From Hahella sp018986435 (GTDB lineage: Bacteria > Pseudomonadota > Gammaproteobacteria > Pseudomonadales > Oleiphilaceae), in the NCBI RefSeq assembly GCF_050749805.1, contig NZ_CP192738.1:3224001-3288000 (forward strand): a DNA stretch of 64,000 bases, in the 5' to 3' direction. A program made the translations under genes and the position numbers. How positions within the stretch are numbered: position 1 is the first letter of the stretch; each line of letters begins with the position of its first letter. Under the pieces are notes generated by a model that was not told where the DNA came from, made no database searches, and saw only the letters and a list, made by a program, of their open reading frames with translations. Shown here piece after piece: positions 17,814 through 27,694 of the stretch.

Positions 17814-17967
17814 ACCTCGTGCCTGTTTGGTCTCGGACACAAGTGTGAGCTACTCTTTGATTTAAGTGGAAAATTTGTGGATCTGTTGTGTTTAGGGAGG
17901 TGAGCGGCGCGAAAGTGGGAATGTAGGGATAGGTATCAGAAAATGTCAGTCAACAGGAGTGATAAGG

Positions 17968-18768
17968 ATGATGTGTCAAATCATGTTAATCGCAGCCGCG
18001 CTTATACTGTCCGGGTGTGAGTCCATCGCCAAAAATTATCTGCCCGGTGAGTTGATTCTGCCGGCGAAAAATTCCTCATCCCATCCCTATATCACCGATG
18101 AAGGGATGATCGACTTGTCTCAGTTGAACCTGAAAAGCAACAGTAAAACCTATCGCAATCAGGTGATGTCCCAGGCGATCGCGCTATCCGATAGAAAATG
18201 CACCCTGCACAAGGCCGGCATTATCTCAAACGCCAACGCCTGGAACGTGGGCACGGGCTCGGCGGCCATGCTGTTTTCCGGAACCGCCTCCGTGCTGTCT
18301 CACGCCAAAACCGCCGGCAATCTGGCCGCAGCCGCCACCGCCACGTCCGGCATTCAATCTTTAGTGAACAAAGAAGTCTACGCAGACGCCCTGGGCACGA
18401 CCATACTGCGCTCCATCGACGTGGCCCGCTCCAAACACAAAGCGGTACTGGAAGCCGGTATGAAAAACACCACCGAGGACTATCCACTGTCCCTGGCCGT
18501 CCTGGACATGCAAGCCTACCACGACAGCTGCTCCCTCATGGCGGGCCTGGTGGAAGTCACCAAAGCCTTCGAAAACCGCAGCCCCTCGCGTAATGAGTTG
18601 AAAAGGGACATCAATTACCTCGGCGAAAGAATCGCCTCAATCAGGGAAGCGCAGCGCAGCGGCGTCACCCTGACAAAAGACGAACAAGACAGCCTCGACG
18701 AATTCACCCGCGTGCTTAAGATGAAGGAACTACAGTATGTCGGGGAGGGGGGGGCTTCTAAGGATTAA
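17968..18768 (+). CDS. Lipoprotein of unknown function
   Basis: A 266-residue predicted lipoprotein with signal peptide and lipobox LSGC ending near residue 17. ATG 17968 is chosen because AGGAG lies 8 bases upstream. The mature part is mostly helical, with an Ala/Thr-rich hydrophobic stretch (AAMLFSGTASVLSH, AGNLAAAATATSG) and two Cys residues (RKCTLHK, HDSCSLM) that could form a disulfide. A charged helical C-terminus follows. I do not recognise the family. The neighbours are unrelated single genes. Confidence 0.7.
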   Translation: MMCQIMLIAAALILSGCESIAKNYLPGELILPAKNSSSHPYITDEGMIDLSQLNLKSNSKTYRNQVMSQAIALSDRKCTLHKAGIISNANAWNVGTGSAAMLFSGTASVLSHAKTAGNLAAAATATSGIQSLVNKEVYADALGTTILRSIDVARSKHKAVLEAGMKNTTEDYPLSLAVLDMQAYHDSCSLMAGLVEVTKAFENRSPSRNELKRDINYLGERIASIREAQRSGVTLTKDEQDSLDEFTRVLKMKELQYVGEGGASKD

Positions 18769-18816
18769 GGGCCCTATGTTAGTAAGAATCAAAATGACTA
18801 TTGGATGGAATTGAAA

Positions 18817-19224
18817 ATGAGCGCCAGACACCACGGCTCTTGCCTATGCGGTGAAGTACGATTTGAGATAGAGGGCGATTTTGAAAGTTTCTATCTCTGC
18901 CACTGCGAGCATTGCCGCAAAGACACCGGGTCGGCGCATGCTTCAAACTTATTCTCTACCACGGCGCAATTGGTGTGGCTGAGCGGTGAAGTGCAGGTCA
19001 AAACGTTCATGCTGCCAGGAACCCTACACTGCAAAAGCTTTTGTTCACACTGCGGTTCAGCGTTGCCGAATATTCAGATGAATGGCCAACTCCTGGCCGT
19101 TCCCGCCGGCAGCCTTGATAGCAAAGTCACGATAAGACCGAATGCGCATATCTTTGTCGAGAGTAGGGCTGAGTGGGATACAGAGTTGGAGAAGGCGCCG
19201 ATGCTTGAGAGGGGGCCGCAGTGA
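18817..19224 (+). CDS. GFA/CENP-V family zinc protein
   Basis: A 135-residue protein of the glutathione-dependent formaldehyde-activating-enzyme (GFA) fold. The zinc ligands are all present: GSCLCGEVRFEIEG, LCHCEHCRKDTGSAHA and SFCSHCGSALPN. Most bacterial GFA-fold proteins have no proven activity, so formaldehyde metabolism should not be assumed. ATG 18817 with GGAA upstream seems better than ATG 18805, four codons earlier. It converges with the Zorya operon, and this junction marks a change to AT-richer sequence. Confidence 0.88.
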   Translation: MSARHHGSCLCGEVRFEIEGDFESFYLCHCEHCRKDTGSAHASNLFSTTAQLVWLSGEVQVKTFMLPGTLHCKSFCSHCGSALPNIQMNGQLLAVPAGSLDSKVTIRPNAHIFVESRAEWDTELEKAPMLERGPQ

Positions 19225-19271
19225 TGACATAAGCTTTAAAAAATAGTTTGCGATAGCATTGTATGTTTTGA

Positions 19272-22200
19272 TTATTTAAAAATTGAAAAGTCTTCTGGTT
19301 GAACGCTAGTTGGCGCAACAACTGCATCGCTTAGAGTAACCTTATTGTTTAACAGGGCATTAAGCTGAATGTCGAATGAACTTAAGTTTGGGTGAAGCGC
19401 CATAGGCAGGTAAACATTAACGTTCTTTTTTTGGCCAATTCTATATACGCGATCAGTTGCCTGGGCTTCCTTGGCGGGATTCCAGTGACGCTCAAGGTGG
19501 ATTACATTGTTGGCCCCTACTACAGTCAACCCAACGCCTGCTGCGACTGGAGACATAATTAAGACACGGAATCCTTTCTCTGCTTGAAAGCGGTCTATGA
19601 TAGCCTTTCTGGTCAGGTCATCTTTGGGTGTCGCTACTGCTTTGGTATCGCCGTTGACGATTGGCGCTTGAATCTTGAACAACGTTGTAATTAATGCACT
19701 GGTATAAGCCTGTACGGCTTTCGAAGTGGCGAAAACTAGCACCTTCTCTTGCCGCTTCTCTATGTCTTTTAGGACATCTAGCATTGCTTGTATTTTTATA
19801 GAGTTTTCTGCATGTCTCAGAAACTCTTTAGGTGAATTTGATGGAGTGTAGCCTGAGCCAATATCATGATGAATACATGCTATTTTAAGTTTCAGTAAGC
19901 TAGGCAGAACTATCCTTCTTTTATCTTCAATTTTGCTGACATGTACGCTGGCAATTACCTCGTCGTAATACTTAAGTTGAGCGCCGCTCATCATGCCGCT
20001 TAATGTAGGGAGGTAGCTATCCGTGAGGTCGTTTGGGTCCCCAGAATAGATGGTTTTCTCTGGCATTCCAGGCAGTTTTTCTTCTTTTGTTCTACGCAAC
20101 ATAAAGTCGCCAACTCTATCTCGGAGCGCTTTGCCAATTCTCAATTTCTCATTGTTGATGCAATCCGGATCTGCGGAGGTTATTGGACTTATATATTCTT
20201 CCCGAAAAGTCTGCCATGCCCCCAATAACCCTGGAACTGCAGTGTCCATAAGGCACCAAAAGTCCTTCAAAGTATTTTCCACCGGAGTGCCAGTAGCTAA
20301 TAGTTTAAAATCCGCCTTTAGTCCTTTGGCAGCCCTAGTAGCCAGAGCATTTGGGTTTTTTATGTTTTGAGCTTCGTCAAAGACAATTGCGCTCCAGTCT
20401 ACTCTGCTCAATGAAAACTGATAGTCACGCAGTGTTTGGTAAGTCGTAAGAACAAGGCGACGAGGCATGTCCAGGCGATCTGATCCGTATAGTCCTCCCA
20501 CTTTTAGGGAATAACGAATCTGTTCATAGTCTTCAATAATGTCTTTGTCTTCAAATACTTGCTGTGTCTCGCGACTAGCTCCTTTTATCTTAAAGCGCGA
20601 TAACTCGCTCCCAGATTGAAGTATAACGATGTCACTAAATGGTGATTTTATGAAGGTGTCATTTACCTCCGCCTGCCAGTTTTCCAAGAGGCTCAATGGC
20701 GCTACGATCAACACCGGCTTATCGTATTTCCCTTCAGGCTTTTGGCGCCGAAGCCATTCTGAAATAGCAACTAGAGCCATATACGTCTTGCCTAGGCCCA
20801 TGTCATCAGCCAGCAAAGCTCCTTTAGGCGCATCATGCTCTATGGCAATATCCATATGAGCAAGTAGCCATTTAATGCCTTCACTTTGATGTGGATAAGG
20901 AGAGCGCTTCAAGTTGTCGGTTGCGAAGCTCTGGATCGTTGCGTTGATGCCGCCAAGAGGAATATTGCTTACAAACTCTTCTTTTTCATCGTTGCTGTCA
21001 ATTGATACAACGGCTTGCTCTTTTACCGATGTATCTGATTCTTTTTCATCTGTCAGTGCGGGAGGAGCTTTATCCAAATCGCCGCTGGCTAGGGCTTCTC
21101 GTATGCGCTCTATTGTCTGACTGACATTTTCTGTATCTGATATATCAAATTTTTTATCGGCGTACTCAATGAGCTCTGCGCCACCATTTTTTGCATCTGA
21201 GATGAGTTCATTAAGCTCCGCTAAATTGTCCTCAGAGACCACCAGGTCTTTTATCCTTTCAAATGGTTCTGGTATTGATTTATCTACGGCAAACCAATCA
21301 ATACCAGACTTCTCAACATCACCGAAGTAACGGTGTGAAAACCTCTCTGCGCCATGCACGCGCAATGAAAAGCCAGTATCCAGGTCGATAAGGGCTGCAT
21401 TAAGGTAAGCTGTCGGGGATCTTAGAAATGTGGCGACTTGCTCTTTCGGAATATGCCTGCTTGTTAGAATTTCACGGGCGGCTTCAAGTCTTTTGCTATC
21501 CAGTAATACAAACCTATTTTTGATTCGCAATATACAGTGATCGCCGTTCGTTGGTAGCTGGTCCAAGCGGGTCTTGATATCGTCTATAGCGATGTCCGCC
21601 CCGAATGTTGGTGTTAGGGATAAGTCTCCGTTAGGAAGCTCATCTACAGCAATACCAATGGAAGTTGGAAGTGAGATCTCTAACTTATTGAAGTGCGCTA
21701 AATTAAGCGGAACGCCAGCTTTTTTTGCTAACTGCAGCTGAAATATAAGCCAGTTATTTTCATATTCGTTCCTACTATCTGCAGGAAGTTCAGCATGTTT
21801 TTTTAGCGCGCTTAAAGCTTGCCATTCCGGAGGTGATAGCCGGTAGAGTTCTTCGTCAGCAAATTTCAAAAATGGGCCAAACAGTGCAATGTCGGTTATT
21901 ACACAGCCATCAGGAAGCTCAGCATCCATAGACACATGAAACGCGGCTTGTCCCGTATTTCCTTCTATTCTGCATCGATACAAGCCCGGGTAAGGTCGCG
22001 GCAATTGAAAGAGCTCACAGAAGTCATCATCAAGCTCGGCGACAAACTGTGCTGGAATCGTATAGCCGTTAGCATTATTCCTTGCTACTCCTTCTTCATG
22101 CAGCCCTTTAAGGTAGGCGTATTGAATGCCAAACATTGGGTTATTGACGGCTTGGTTTTCGATATCTGTGAGGACATGGTGACTTATTATGAAGTCCAGC

Positions 22201-22283
22201 CCTTCATCAAGATCCACTTTCCAGGTGATGTCGGCATTTTTACCAGAAGTTATAAGCTTGCTGATGAATTCCCGAATACTCAT
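19272..22283 (-). CDS. zorD: ZorD: Snf2-family helicase of type I Zorya
   Basis: A 1003-residue protein, last gene of the operon. Residues 1-450 are a poorly conserved N-terminal region. A SWI2/SNF2 ATPase core follows, with Walker A LLADDMGLGKTYMAL, DEAQ box IVFDEAQNIKNP and motif III LLATGTPVENTLKDFW. The C-terminal helicase lobe has MSPVAAGVGLTVVGANNV, HWNPAKEAQATDRVYRIGQ. In Zorya I, ZorD is the cytoplasmic effector acting on invading DNA together with ZorC. Its ATG abuts the TAA of zorC with no gap. The length matches ZorD, and the motifs are intact. Confidence 0.92.
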   Translation of the reverse strand: MSIREFISKLITSGKNADITWKVDLDEGLDFIISHHVLTDIENQAVNNPMFGIQYAYLKGLHEEGVARNNANGYTIPAQFVAELDDDFCELFQLPRPYPGLYRCRIEGNTGQAAFHVSMDAELPDGCVITDIALFGPFLKFADEELYRLSPPEWQALSALKKHAELPADSRNEYENNWLIFQLQLAKKAGVPLNLAHFNKLEISLPTSIGIAVDELPNGDLSLTPTFGADIAIDDIKTRLDQLPTNGDHCILRIKNRFVLLDSKRLEAAREILTSRHIPKEQVATFLRSPTAYLNAALIDLDTGFSLRVHGAERFSHRYFGDVEKSGIDWFAVDKSIPEPFERIKDLVVSEDNLAELNELISDAKNGGAELIEYADKKFDISDTENVSQTIERIREALASGDLDKAPPALTDEKESDTSVKEQAVVSIDSNDEKEEFVSNIPLGGINATIQSFATDNLKRSPYPHQSEGIKWLLAHMDIAIEHDAPKGALLADDMGLGKTYMALVAISEWLRRQKPEGKYDKPVLIVAPLSLLENWQAEVNDTFIKSPFSDIVILQSGSELSRFKIKGASRETQQVFEDKDIIEDYEQIRYSLKVGGLYGSDRLDMPRRLVLTTYQTLRDYQFSLSRVDWSAIVFDEAQNIKNPNALATRAAKGLKADFKLLATGTPVENTLKDFWCLMDTAVPGLLGAWQTFREEYISPITSADPDCINNEKLRIGKALRDRVGDFMLRRTKEEKLPGMPEKTIYSGDPNDLTDSYLPTLSGMMSGAQLKYYDEVIASVHVSKIEDKRRIVLPSLLKLKIACIHHDIGSGYTPSNSPKEFLRHAENSIKIQAMLDVLKDIEKRQEKVLVFATSKAVQAYTSALITTLFKIQAPIVNGDTKAVATPKDDLTRKAIIDRFQAEKGFRVLIMSPVAAGVGLTVVGANNVIHLERHWNPAKEAQATDRVYRIGQKKNVNVYLPMALHPNLSSFDIQLNALLNNKVTLSDAVVAPTSVQPEDFSIFK

Positions 22284-23765
22284 TTAATCGCTACCAAACT
22301 TTTCTTTATAAGCACGATAAGACTCTGATCGTATTACTTTGGCTGCTCTAATTAAGACACCATTACTCTTCATAAATTGAAGTACACTGTTTTGCCAAAT
22401 TAAGTCTCGATGTGTCTGACTTAGGCAACCGTTGAGTCCGTAAGCTCTGTGAAAGCGTTCCATTTCGCCATTTCGTAATTGTTCGTCAGTGACCTCATCA
22501 ATATTATAGTTAGGCAAACGGCTTTCAGGAGCTAATTTGTTGAAAATCTTAATAGGAAAGCTGTGGCTACCTTCAACTAAATAGACTTTGTTTTTTATAT
22601 TTAGGTAAATCATTGAAGTTCTAGAGGAACGAACTCTCGCATATGCTGGAAGGTCTTCCTTCTTATACCGCTGCTTTAAATATCGTGTAGCGTAAGTACT
22701 CAAAAATAAACGAGACTCGACTATAACGCCTTCTTCCAGTAAACCTTCCATGAATTTTTTACGGGGCGCGAACATGCGCTCCATATCCCTTTCCCCACTG
22801 TCTCTGGCGCTTTGTTCTAGGATGCTAAGAAACAGTTTGAGGTCGAAACGGCTCAGCCACCCCCGCATTAATGCAACTCTTTCTTCACCCAGTAACGACC
22901 ACCATCGTTGATAGTTTTCTGCGCTTTTCGGTACGCGTGGATCTCCGGCAATCGCTAATATGGCATTGCGCCAATCGGTATGAATTACACTTCCTTTGGA
23001 GCGGTCAATGATGATCTCCAAAACGCCATGTCCAACTAGCCGATTTTCGTCCAAGGGAGTCGTGAAAACTTCCTTTTTACAGATTTCAGACAGGATTGAA
23101 TGGCTTTGGTTGATTGGTAGGGTTTCCAGGGTTCGAAGATAGTATTGGCAGCGAGCCAGGGTGAGGTATCGACTTTCACCAAGTCCTGTGAGAGAGAGGC
23201 GCTTAAAAAGAACATCAAGGTCGATAGCTTCCTTTTGTGCTTTTTCTGCTAGCTTAGCAGGCCCTTTTTCGGAGAATACGAGAGAGGAGGCGCTTGCATA
23301 GGTGGATAGTCCTCCTTGTTTGCCTGTGCTGATAGTTCTGAGTTGGTCTTGTATTAGCGTAATCAGTGCTCTTAGGTCGGGAGGGGAAGCTAGATTATCG
23401 AAACGAAAAAAGAAAGCTCGGATTAACTGCATTAGAGAAAGTCGGCTCATTGGATTTTTTATTTCTCCCATGCGCTTAATTATTATCTCTGTTAGCATAA
23501 TTGCCGTATGTTTTTCAGCTGGGACCGAGAGAATATATGTCAGTGCTCGGATTTCGATGGGCTCATTTATATTGGCTAAGAGAGCTGACTCACCCTGGTT
23601 GGCGGCCCGTCCTAATCTGCTGCAAGTATCTTGGAATCTCGTCGAGCCTTTCCCCGCGCTGCCCGCTATATCCGTCAGCTTTTTCTCTGCTTCACGGATG
23701 CCATTAAAAGCCTTGTCTGACCAGTCGGGTAAAGTAAATTCAATAAATCTTAGTTTAAGCGTCAC
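22284..23765 (-). CDS. zorC: ZorC: EH_Signature-domain protein of type I Zorya
   Basis: A 493-residue soluble protein, the third gene of the operon, overlapping zorB by 4 bases. No membrane segments were seen. The C-terminal half carries the EH_Signature-type region: WWSLLGEERVALMRGWLSRF, then FMEGLLEEGVIVESRLFLST, ARVRSSRTSMIYLNIK and ERFHRAYGLNG. ZorC is the type I-specific cytoplasmic partner that works with ZorD downstream of the ZorAB motor. The call rests on gene order plus this domain; the N-terminal half is divergent. Confidence 0.88.
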   Translation of the reverse strand: MTLKLRFIEFTLPDWSDKAFNGIREAEKKLTDIAGSAGKGSTRFQDTCSRLGRAANQGESALLANINEPIEIRALTYILSVPAEKHTAIMLTEIIIKRMGEIKNPMSRLSLMQLIRAFFFRFDNLASPPDLRALITLIQDQLRTISTGKQGGLSTYASASSLVFSEKGPAKLAEKAQKEAIDLDVLFKRLSLTGLGESRYLTLARCQYYLRTLETLPINQSHSILSEICKKEVFTTPLDENRLVGHGVLEIIIDRSKGSVIHTDWRNAILAIAGDPRVPKSAENYQRWWSLLGEERVALMRGWLSRFDLKLFLSILEQSARDSGERDMERMFAPRKKFMEGLLEEGVIVESRLFLSTYATRYLKQRYKKEDLPAYARVRSSRTSMIYLNIKNKVYLVEGSHSFPIKIFNKLAPESRLPNYNIDEVTDEQLRNGEMERFHRAYGLNGCLSQTHRDLIWQNSVLQFMKSNGVLIRAAKVIRSESYRAYKEKFGSD

Positions 23766-24553
23766 TTTAGAGCCTGCTTAACTGCTTGATAATCCTCAAG
23801 CGCAGGACGGCGGACAGTAAAACGAATGTCTATGCGCCTGTTTTTCTGTTGAGACTCAGTTTCCTCAAGTAATCCAGCAGGACAAACTTCAGTGTTCATT
23901 ACATCCGGATCGACGTTGGTGCAGGGGACTGGACGAGTATCTGCGTAACCACTGACGGAGAAGAGTGTTTTTCCCATATGGTTTCTCAGTAGCTCAAGTC
24001 GCTCGTTTTCTTCCAACATGGTATTCCAGTAGTTCCAGACGGATATCGCCCTAAAGGTCGATAACCCCCAGTTGCCTTTAATTGATGAGTTTCGATAAGG
24101 AACTTTATCGGTGTGCCCTTCAACAAAAATAGTATCCAAATACTGCCAACGACTGTCTTTACTGATTGTATGGAACAGGACTTTGCCAATCTCCAGCGCA
24201 ATATCTTGATGTAGCTGGTCCTTGGGGATATCGAAGCGACCTTGGCGAAATGTCAGAACATCCTCGGGAATTCTCAGAACAGTGTCGTTGTCGCTGATTC
24301 TGACTGGAATATTCTTTTCGTTTAGTTCTTGCTCAATCTCCCTGAGAATATCTTTTCTGACTTGCTCCGCTTTAGCGATCTCTTTTATAGCGTCGTCCCA
24401 TTGTTCACTCTTTTGAGTAAGCTCGAGAATCAAAGCAACCGCCGCCAGAACAAAGATCACTAATAAACCGGCCATGATGTCAGAGAAAGAAATCCAGTAA
24501 GGGTTTTCTTCATCTACTTGAGCGTTGGGGTATCGCTTGCTAACTGTTCTCAT
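23762..24553 (-). CDS. zorB: ZorB: MotB/OmpA-like stator subunit of Zorya
   Basis: A 263-residue MotB-like protein with one N-terminal membrane helix (about 22-45). The helix is preceded by PYWISFSD, with the candidate proton-carrying Asp at residue 25. It also has an OmpA-like peptidoglycan-binding domain (FVEGHTDKVPYR, then GNWGLSTFRAISVWNYW). ZorA and ZorB form a proton-driven inner-membrane complex that senses phage infection. The ATG overlaps the zorA stop by 4 bases. Cys residues near 215 and 228 (VPCTNVDPD, EVCPAG) lie in an insertion of the OmpA domain. Confidence 0.92.
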   Translation of the reverse strand: MRTVSKRYPNAQVDEENPYWISFSDIMAGLLVIFVLAAVALILELTQKSEQWDDAIKEIAKAEQVRKDILREIEQELNEKNIPVRISDNDTVLRIPEDVLTFRQGRFDIPKDQLHQDIALEIGKVLFHTISKDSRWQYLDTIFVEGHTDKVPYRNSSIKGNWGLSTFRAISVWNYWNTMLEENERLELLRNHMGKTLFSVSGYADTRPVPCTNVDPDVMNTEVCPAGLLEETESQQKNRRIDIRFTVRRPALEDYQAVKQALK

Positions 24554-26550
24554 CCGTGACTTCCAGTGCGAATGCTAACTTTACTGTCTACCTCATCCAC
24601 CACTTCACTGAGTGTACGAACGGCATCCGTCATGACTCCTAGATAGCTGTTTGTTTGCTCATTCCAGACGCTTAAGCGCTCTGAGGTTTGTGCTTGTACA
24701 CGGTCGGCATAGTCAGCTAGCAATTCAGCAATCTGTTTTTCTAGGTCTTCAATATGAGCTTTTAGTGAGGTCGCCAAACGATCAAAGTGTGAGCCAACAA
24801 TGGACATACCTTGGCTTGCTGTTTGTGCCGCCTTGTCCAAGTTGATGGCGGTGTCTTCCATCTGCATATTTGTAAGTTGGAGCTTGTCAGAAAGGTCTTT
24901 ATAAGCCTGAAGGAGGGCTTGAGACTGTTCGGAAATGGATGCTGAAAGGGACACTGCATTCTGTATTTTGTCTGTCATAGCGTCAGTAGCGCTTTTGATA
25001 TTTACGGAAAGTAGCCCTAGCTGATTTGATGAGGCTTTCATATCTGCTCCAGCTTGGAGAATCCCCTGTGTGGATTCTCTATGACTTTTAGAGAGATCTT
25101 TGAAATCCTCAAGTAAGGTCGATAATGCGCTTTGCAAAGACGCGTGTTGTTGCTCCTGGCGCGCCAATAGTTTCTCCACAGATTCAGTTAAAGCGACCTG
25201 ACTGCTGTTAAAGCTACCTAGCTGGTCATGTAAAATTCTTTGTCTGGCGATTTCTCTCTTCTGTTGCTCTTCAACTTGTTGGCCCAAGGTTGCTTGAACG
25301 CCTTCGAGCATTTGAGCACTTTGCTGTGAGAGATTTCGCATCTGTTCTTCCATTGAAACAAGAAAGCCGCCGAATTCTTGTTGCAGTTGCTGTTGGCGAG
25401 AAGCATCAAGTTCTCTCTGTTGGGATAGTTGATGTGTCAACTGCGCTTCTATATCAGCGGTTACTGTTGCGCTTTGAGTGATAAGGCTTTTGACTTGCTG
25501 CTCAAGATTATTAGTGAACTGGCTCAGACCTTGAGTCATGCCGCCAGAAGCGTTAGATATTTCTTGCGCAGCCTGCTCCATCATGGCCCTTTGGCTTTCT
25601 CCAGCGGAACCAATACCAGTAAGAAATCGCTCTAGCAGGGATTCAAGCGCCTTCTCCGACCCAGAGTGCGCGCTATCAACCAATTTAGAAATTGCTGGGG
25701 CAAGAATGCTGTTTAAGCTTTGTGCAACGCTTGCACTGATAGCCCCTGATGCTTCCCGCATCGCTTCTTGCATTTTGTGCCCAATCTTTTCGTCCAGCTC
25801 AGCTAGCTTTTCCAAGCTTTGTCGAGAAGAGTCCTCAATGTTAGAGAGACTTTGTTCCGCTGTAATGCGAGGATATAAATAATCAACTTCATTTTGAAAT
25901 TGGCTTATTTTCCCCCGAATGTTCCGCTCAAGGAGCTTTTCGTAAATATTAAAAATCACACTGGTTAACACGCCCCACACGGATGTCATGAAGGCGATAG
26001 ATGCCCCTCCAATAAGTCCGGCTATCCCTGTTTTTAGCTCGTTGAAGTCTTCTGACGTAACATTAAGTTCAGCCAACCCCATCTGGAGACCGGCAAAGGT
26101 TCCAATTACACCAATGGCCGTTAGAAAACCTGGTACCGCTGCAATTAGCCGGTTTTCCGTTAAGCCACTTGCCAGCGTATGAGTATTGAAAAAGTGGGCT
26201 GCATCTAATGTATTGCACAAACGCCGCTTCTGAGGGATGTGAACAAGAGATTCGTCAAACTCACGCCAGAGCTTACCGTACTTAGTACTTTTCAGCGCAT
26301 GATTGAGGATCTCGCGCTGTTTTTCGAGTAGTTCTTCTGGATCTAAACCAGCAAGTAATTTCGTATAAAACTGAAGGCGCCGAATAGCTCTGTCATAATT
26401 TATTAGGGACCAAACTCCCAGAGTTAGAGCAATGATAATTAATGCCAAAACTACCAGTGCGCTTAAGCCCTCTGGTGAAGTTATGTCCCATTGCAGAATT
26501 CTTCCAAATTCTGGCCATAAATTTCCTAAACTGTACTCAGTATTTTTCAT
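24550..26550 (-). CDS. zorA: ZorA: MotA/ExbB-like stator with long coiled-coil tail
   Basis: A 666-residue protein, the first gene of the operon. It has membrane segments near 30-51, 136-158 (VPGFLTAIGVIGTFAGLQMG) and 176-202 (GIAGLIGGASIAFMTSVWG), the MotA/TolQ-type pore helices. About 450 residues of Gln/Glu/Ala/Ser-rich coiled coil follow, the long cytoplasmic tail characteristic of ZorA. The tail is thought to signal from the ZorAB motor to the cytoplasmic effectors. A GAGGGA site precedes the ATG. The whole four-gene unit has lower GC than its flanks, consistent with horizontal acquisition. Confidence 0.93.
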   Translation of the reverse strand: MKNTEYSLGNLWPEFGRILQWDITSPEGLSALVVLALIIIALTLGVWSLINYDRAIRRLQFYTKLLAGLDPEELLEKQREILNHALKSTKYGKLWREFDESLVHIPQKRRLCNTLDAAHFFNTHTLASGLTENRLIAAVPGFLTAIGVIGTFAGLQMGLAELNVTSEDFNELKTGIAGLIGGASIAFMTSVWGVLTSVIFNIYEKLLERNIRGKISQFQNEVDYLYPRITAEQSLSNIEDSSRQSLEKLAELDEKIGHKMQEAMREASGAISASVAQSLNSILAPAISKLVDSAHSGSEKALESLLERFLTGIGSAGESQRAMMEQAAQEISNASGGMTQGLSQFTNNLEQQVKSLITQSATVTADIEAQLTHQLSQQRELDASRQQQLQQEFGGFLVSMEEQMRNLSQQSAQMLEGVQATLGQQVEEQQKREIARQRILHDQLGSFNSSQVALTESVEKLLARQEQQHASLQSALSTLLEDFKDLSKSHRESTQGILQAGADMKASSNQLGLLSVNIKSATDAMTDKIQNAVSLSASISEQSQALLQAYKDLSDKLQLTNMQMEDTAINLDKAAQTASQGMSIVGSHFDRLATSLKAHIEDLEKQIAELLADYADRVQAQTSERLSVWNEQTNSYLGVMTDAVRTLSEVVDEVDSKVSIRTGSHG

Positions 26551-26710
26551 ACAGTCCCTCGCACGTGAGTCACTTGCTTACACTGAGATAAAGTAAAGTC
26601 TGTGAATCGCTTCACGCCCAATGAATTTGAAAGAAGAAGTGTAAAACTTTGTGATAGGTCGTAGGGAGGGGGGAGCTATTTGAAGCCTGTAATCGGAGTA
26701 AAACTAGCTT

Positions 26711-27475
26711 TCAATCAAAAGTCGGATCTTTAAATTTCTTAAAAAGAACAGACAGCTGGCCACTCTCCATCAAACGATCCATCTCCCTGTCCCATATCTC
26801 TGCGAATTTTCGTCCTTCGTCGTCGTATCTGAATCCGAGGTAGAATTTTGCGCCTGGGATGACGTCTTTCTGGATGACGACGCGGTGGGCCAGGCGGGTG
26901 TCGATGACGGCGTCGACGAGGCGTTCTTCGTAGTCGAGGATGTAGTCGATGCGTCTGAGGTCGAGCATTTTCAGGGCGGCGTCTATGTCGACGAATTCGT
27001 GGACCTGGACGGGAACGGTCAGGATGCCGCTTTGGTCGAATCCAGAGTTGGGTTCCCAGGAAACGCGTTGTCCTCTCAATTGCTCCTGGCCGATCCAGTG
27101 ATCTATTTTGCCCTTGAGATGAGCTACGGAGAGGCTGCCCACATAGATGTGCCAGCGAGGCAGGTAGATGTCCCGCATGCCTTTGTAAGCGCCGGGAAAG
27201 GCGTCGAAGTTGAGTTTTGCGGTTTGTACGTTGGCCTGGCATCGTTTGGGAGGCATATAACTCACTTCCACAGAGACGCCGTTGTCCTCGTAAATAAGCT
27301 TCCACAGTTCGTGATATAACCCCGTGCCATCCGGGTTGGTGTAGCCCTCCCAGATGGGGGTGCAGATGCGAATGGTGGAGTCGGCGGCGAAGGCGGGTCG
27401 CCATAAGCTGCATGCCAGCAGGATGACGAAGGCGCAGAGTCCGCGCAAGGGTGTAATGGATCGCATGAGAGGCAT
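26711..27475 (-). CDS. Periplasmic solute-binding protein, SBP_bac_3-like
   Basis: A secreted protein of about 254 residues. A long upstream open frame exists, but the signal peptide (LCAFVILLACSLWRPAFA) fixes the start at ATG 27475 or ATG 27466. Mature motifs include ICTPIWEGYTNPDGTGLYHE, YMPPKRCQANV, DIDAALKMLDLRRIDYILDY and LVDAVIDTRLAHRVV, matching solute-binding family 3. Two Cys residues (ICTPIW and KRCQAN) may pair. No transporter genes are nearby. The gene lies between the Zorya promoter region and the arginase-fold operon terminator. Confidence 0.75.
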   Translation of the reverse strand: MPLMRSITPLRGLCAFVILLACSLWRPAFAADSTIRICTPIWEGYTNPDGTGLYHELWKLIYEDNGVSVEVSYMPPKRCQANVQTAKLNFDAFPGAYKGMRDIYLPRWHIYVGSLSVAHLKGKIDHWIGQEQLRGQRVSWEPNSGFDQSGILTVPVQVHEFVDIDAALKMLDLRRIDYILDYEERLVDAVIDTRLAHRVVIQKDVIPGAKFYLGFRYDDEGRKFAEIWDREMDRLMESGQLSVLFKKFKDPTFD

Positions 27476-27632
27476 GGACGTACTCGATTTGCGCGCTCTA
27501 ACAAACGCCGAAAATATCGGACAAACTGGGTTCGGTAGAAGTATAGCAGTCGGTCGCTTGAGGAAGGCTACGACGTTGAAATTGGCGCCAGAGAAAGTGT
27601 GATTGAGAAAACGTGACAGAGAAAGGGCGGAC

Positions 27633-27680
27633 AAAAAAACGCCCCCGACAGGCGAGTGCGGAAGGGCCCGGTCGGGGACG
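27633..27680 (-). terminator. Intrinsic terminator of arginase-fold/radical SAM operon
   Basis: Arms CGCCCCCGAC (27640-27649) and GTCGGGGACG (27671-27680) pair with one G-T wobble. On the minus strand the hairpin is followed by seven T residues (27633-27639), 15 bases after the arginase-fold stop codon. Confidence 0.8.
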
Positions 27681-27694
27681 AAGGGTTAAATCGG

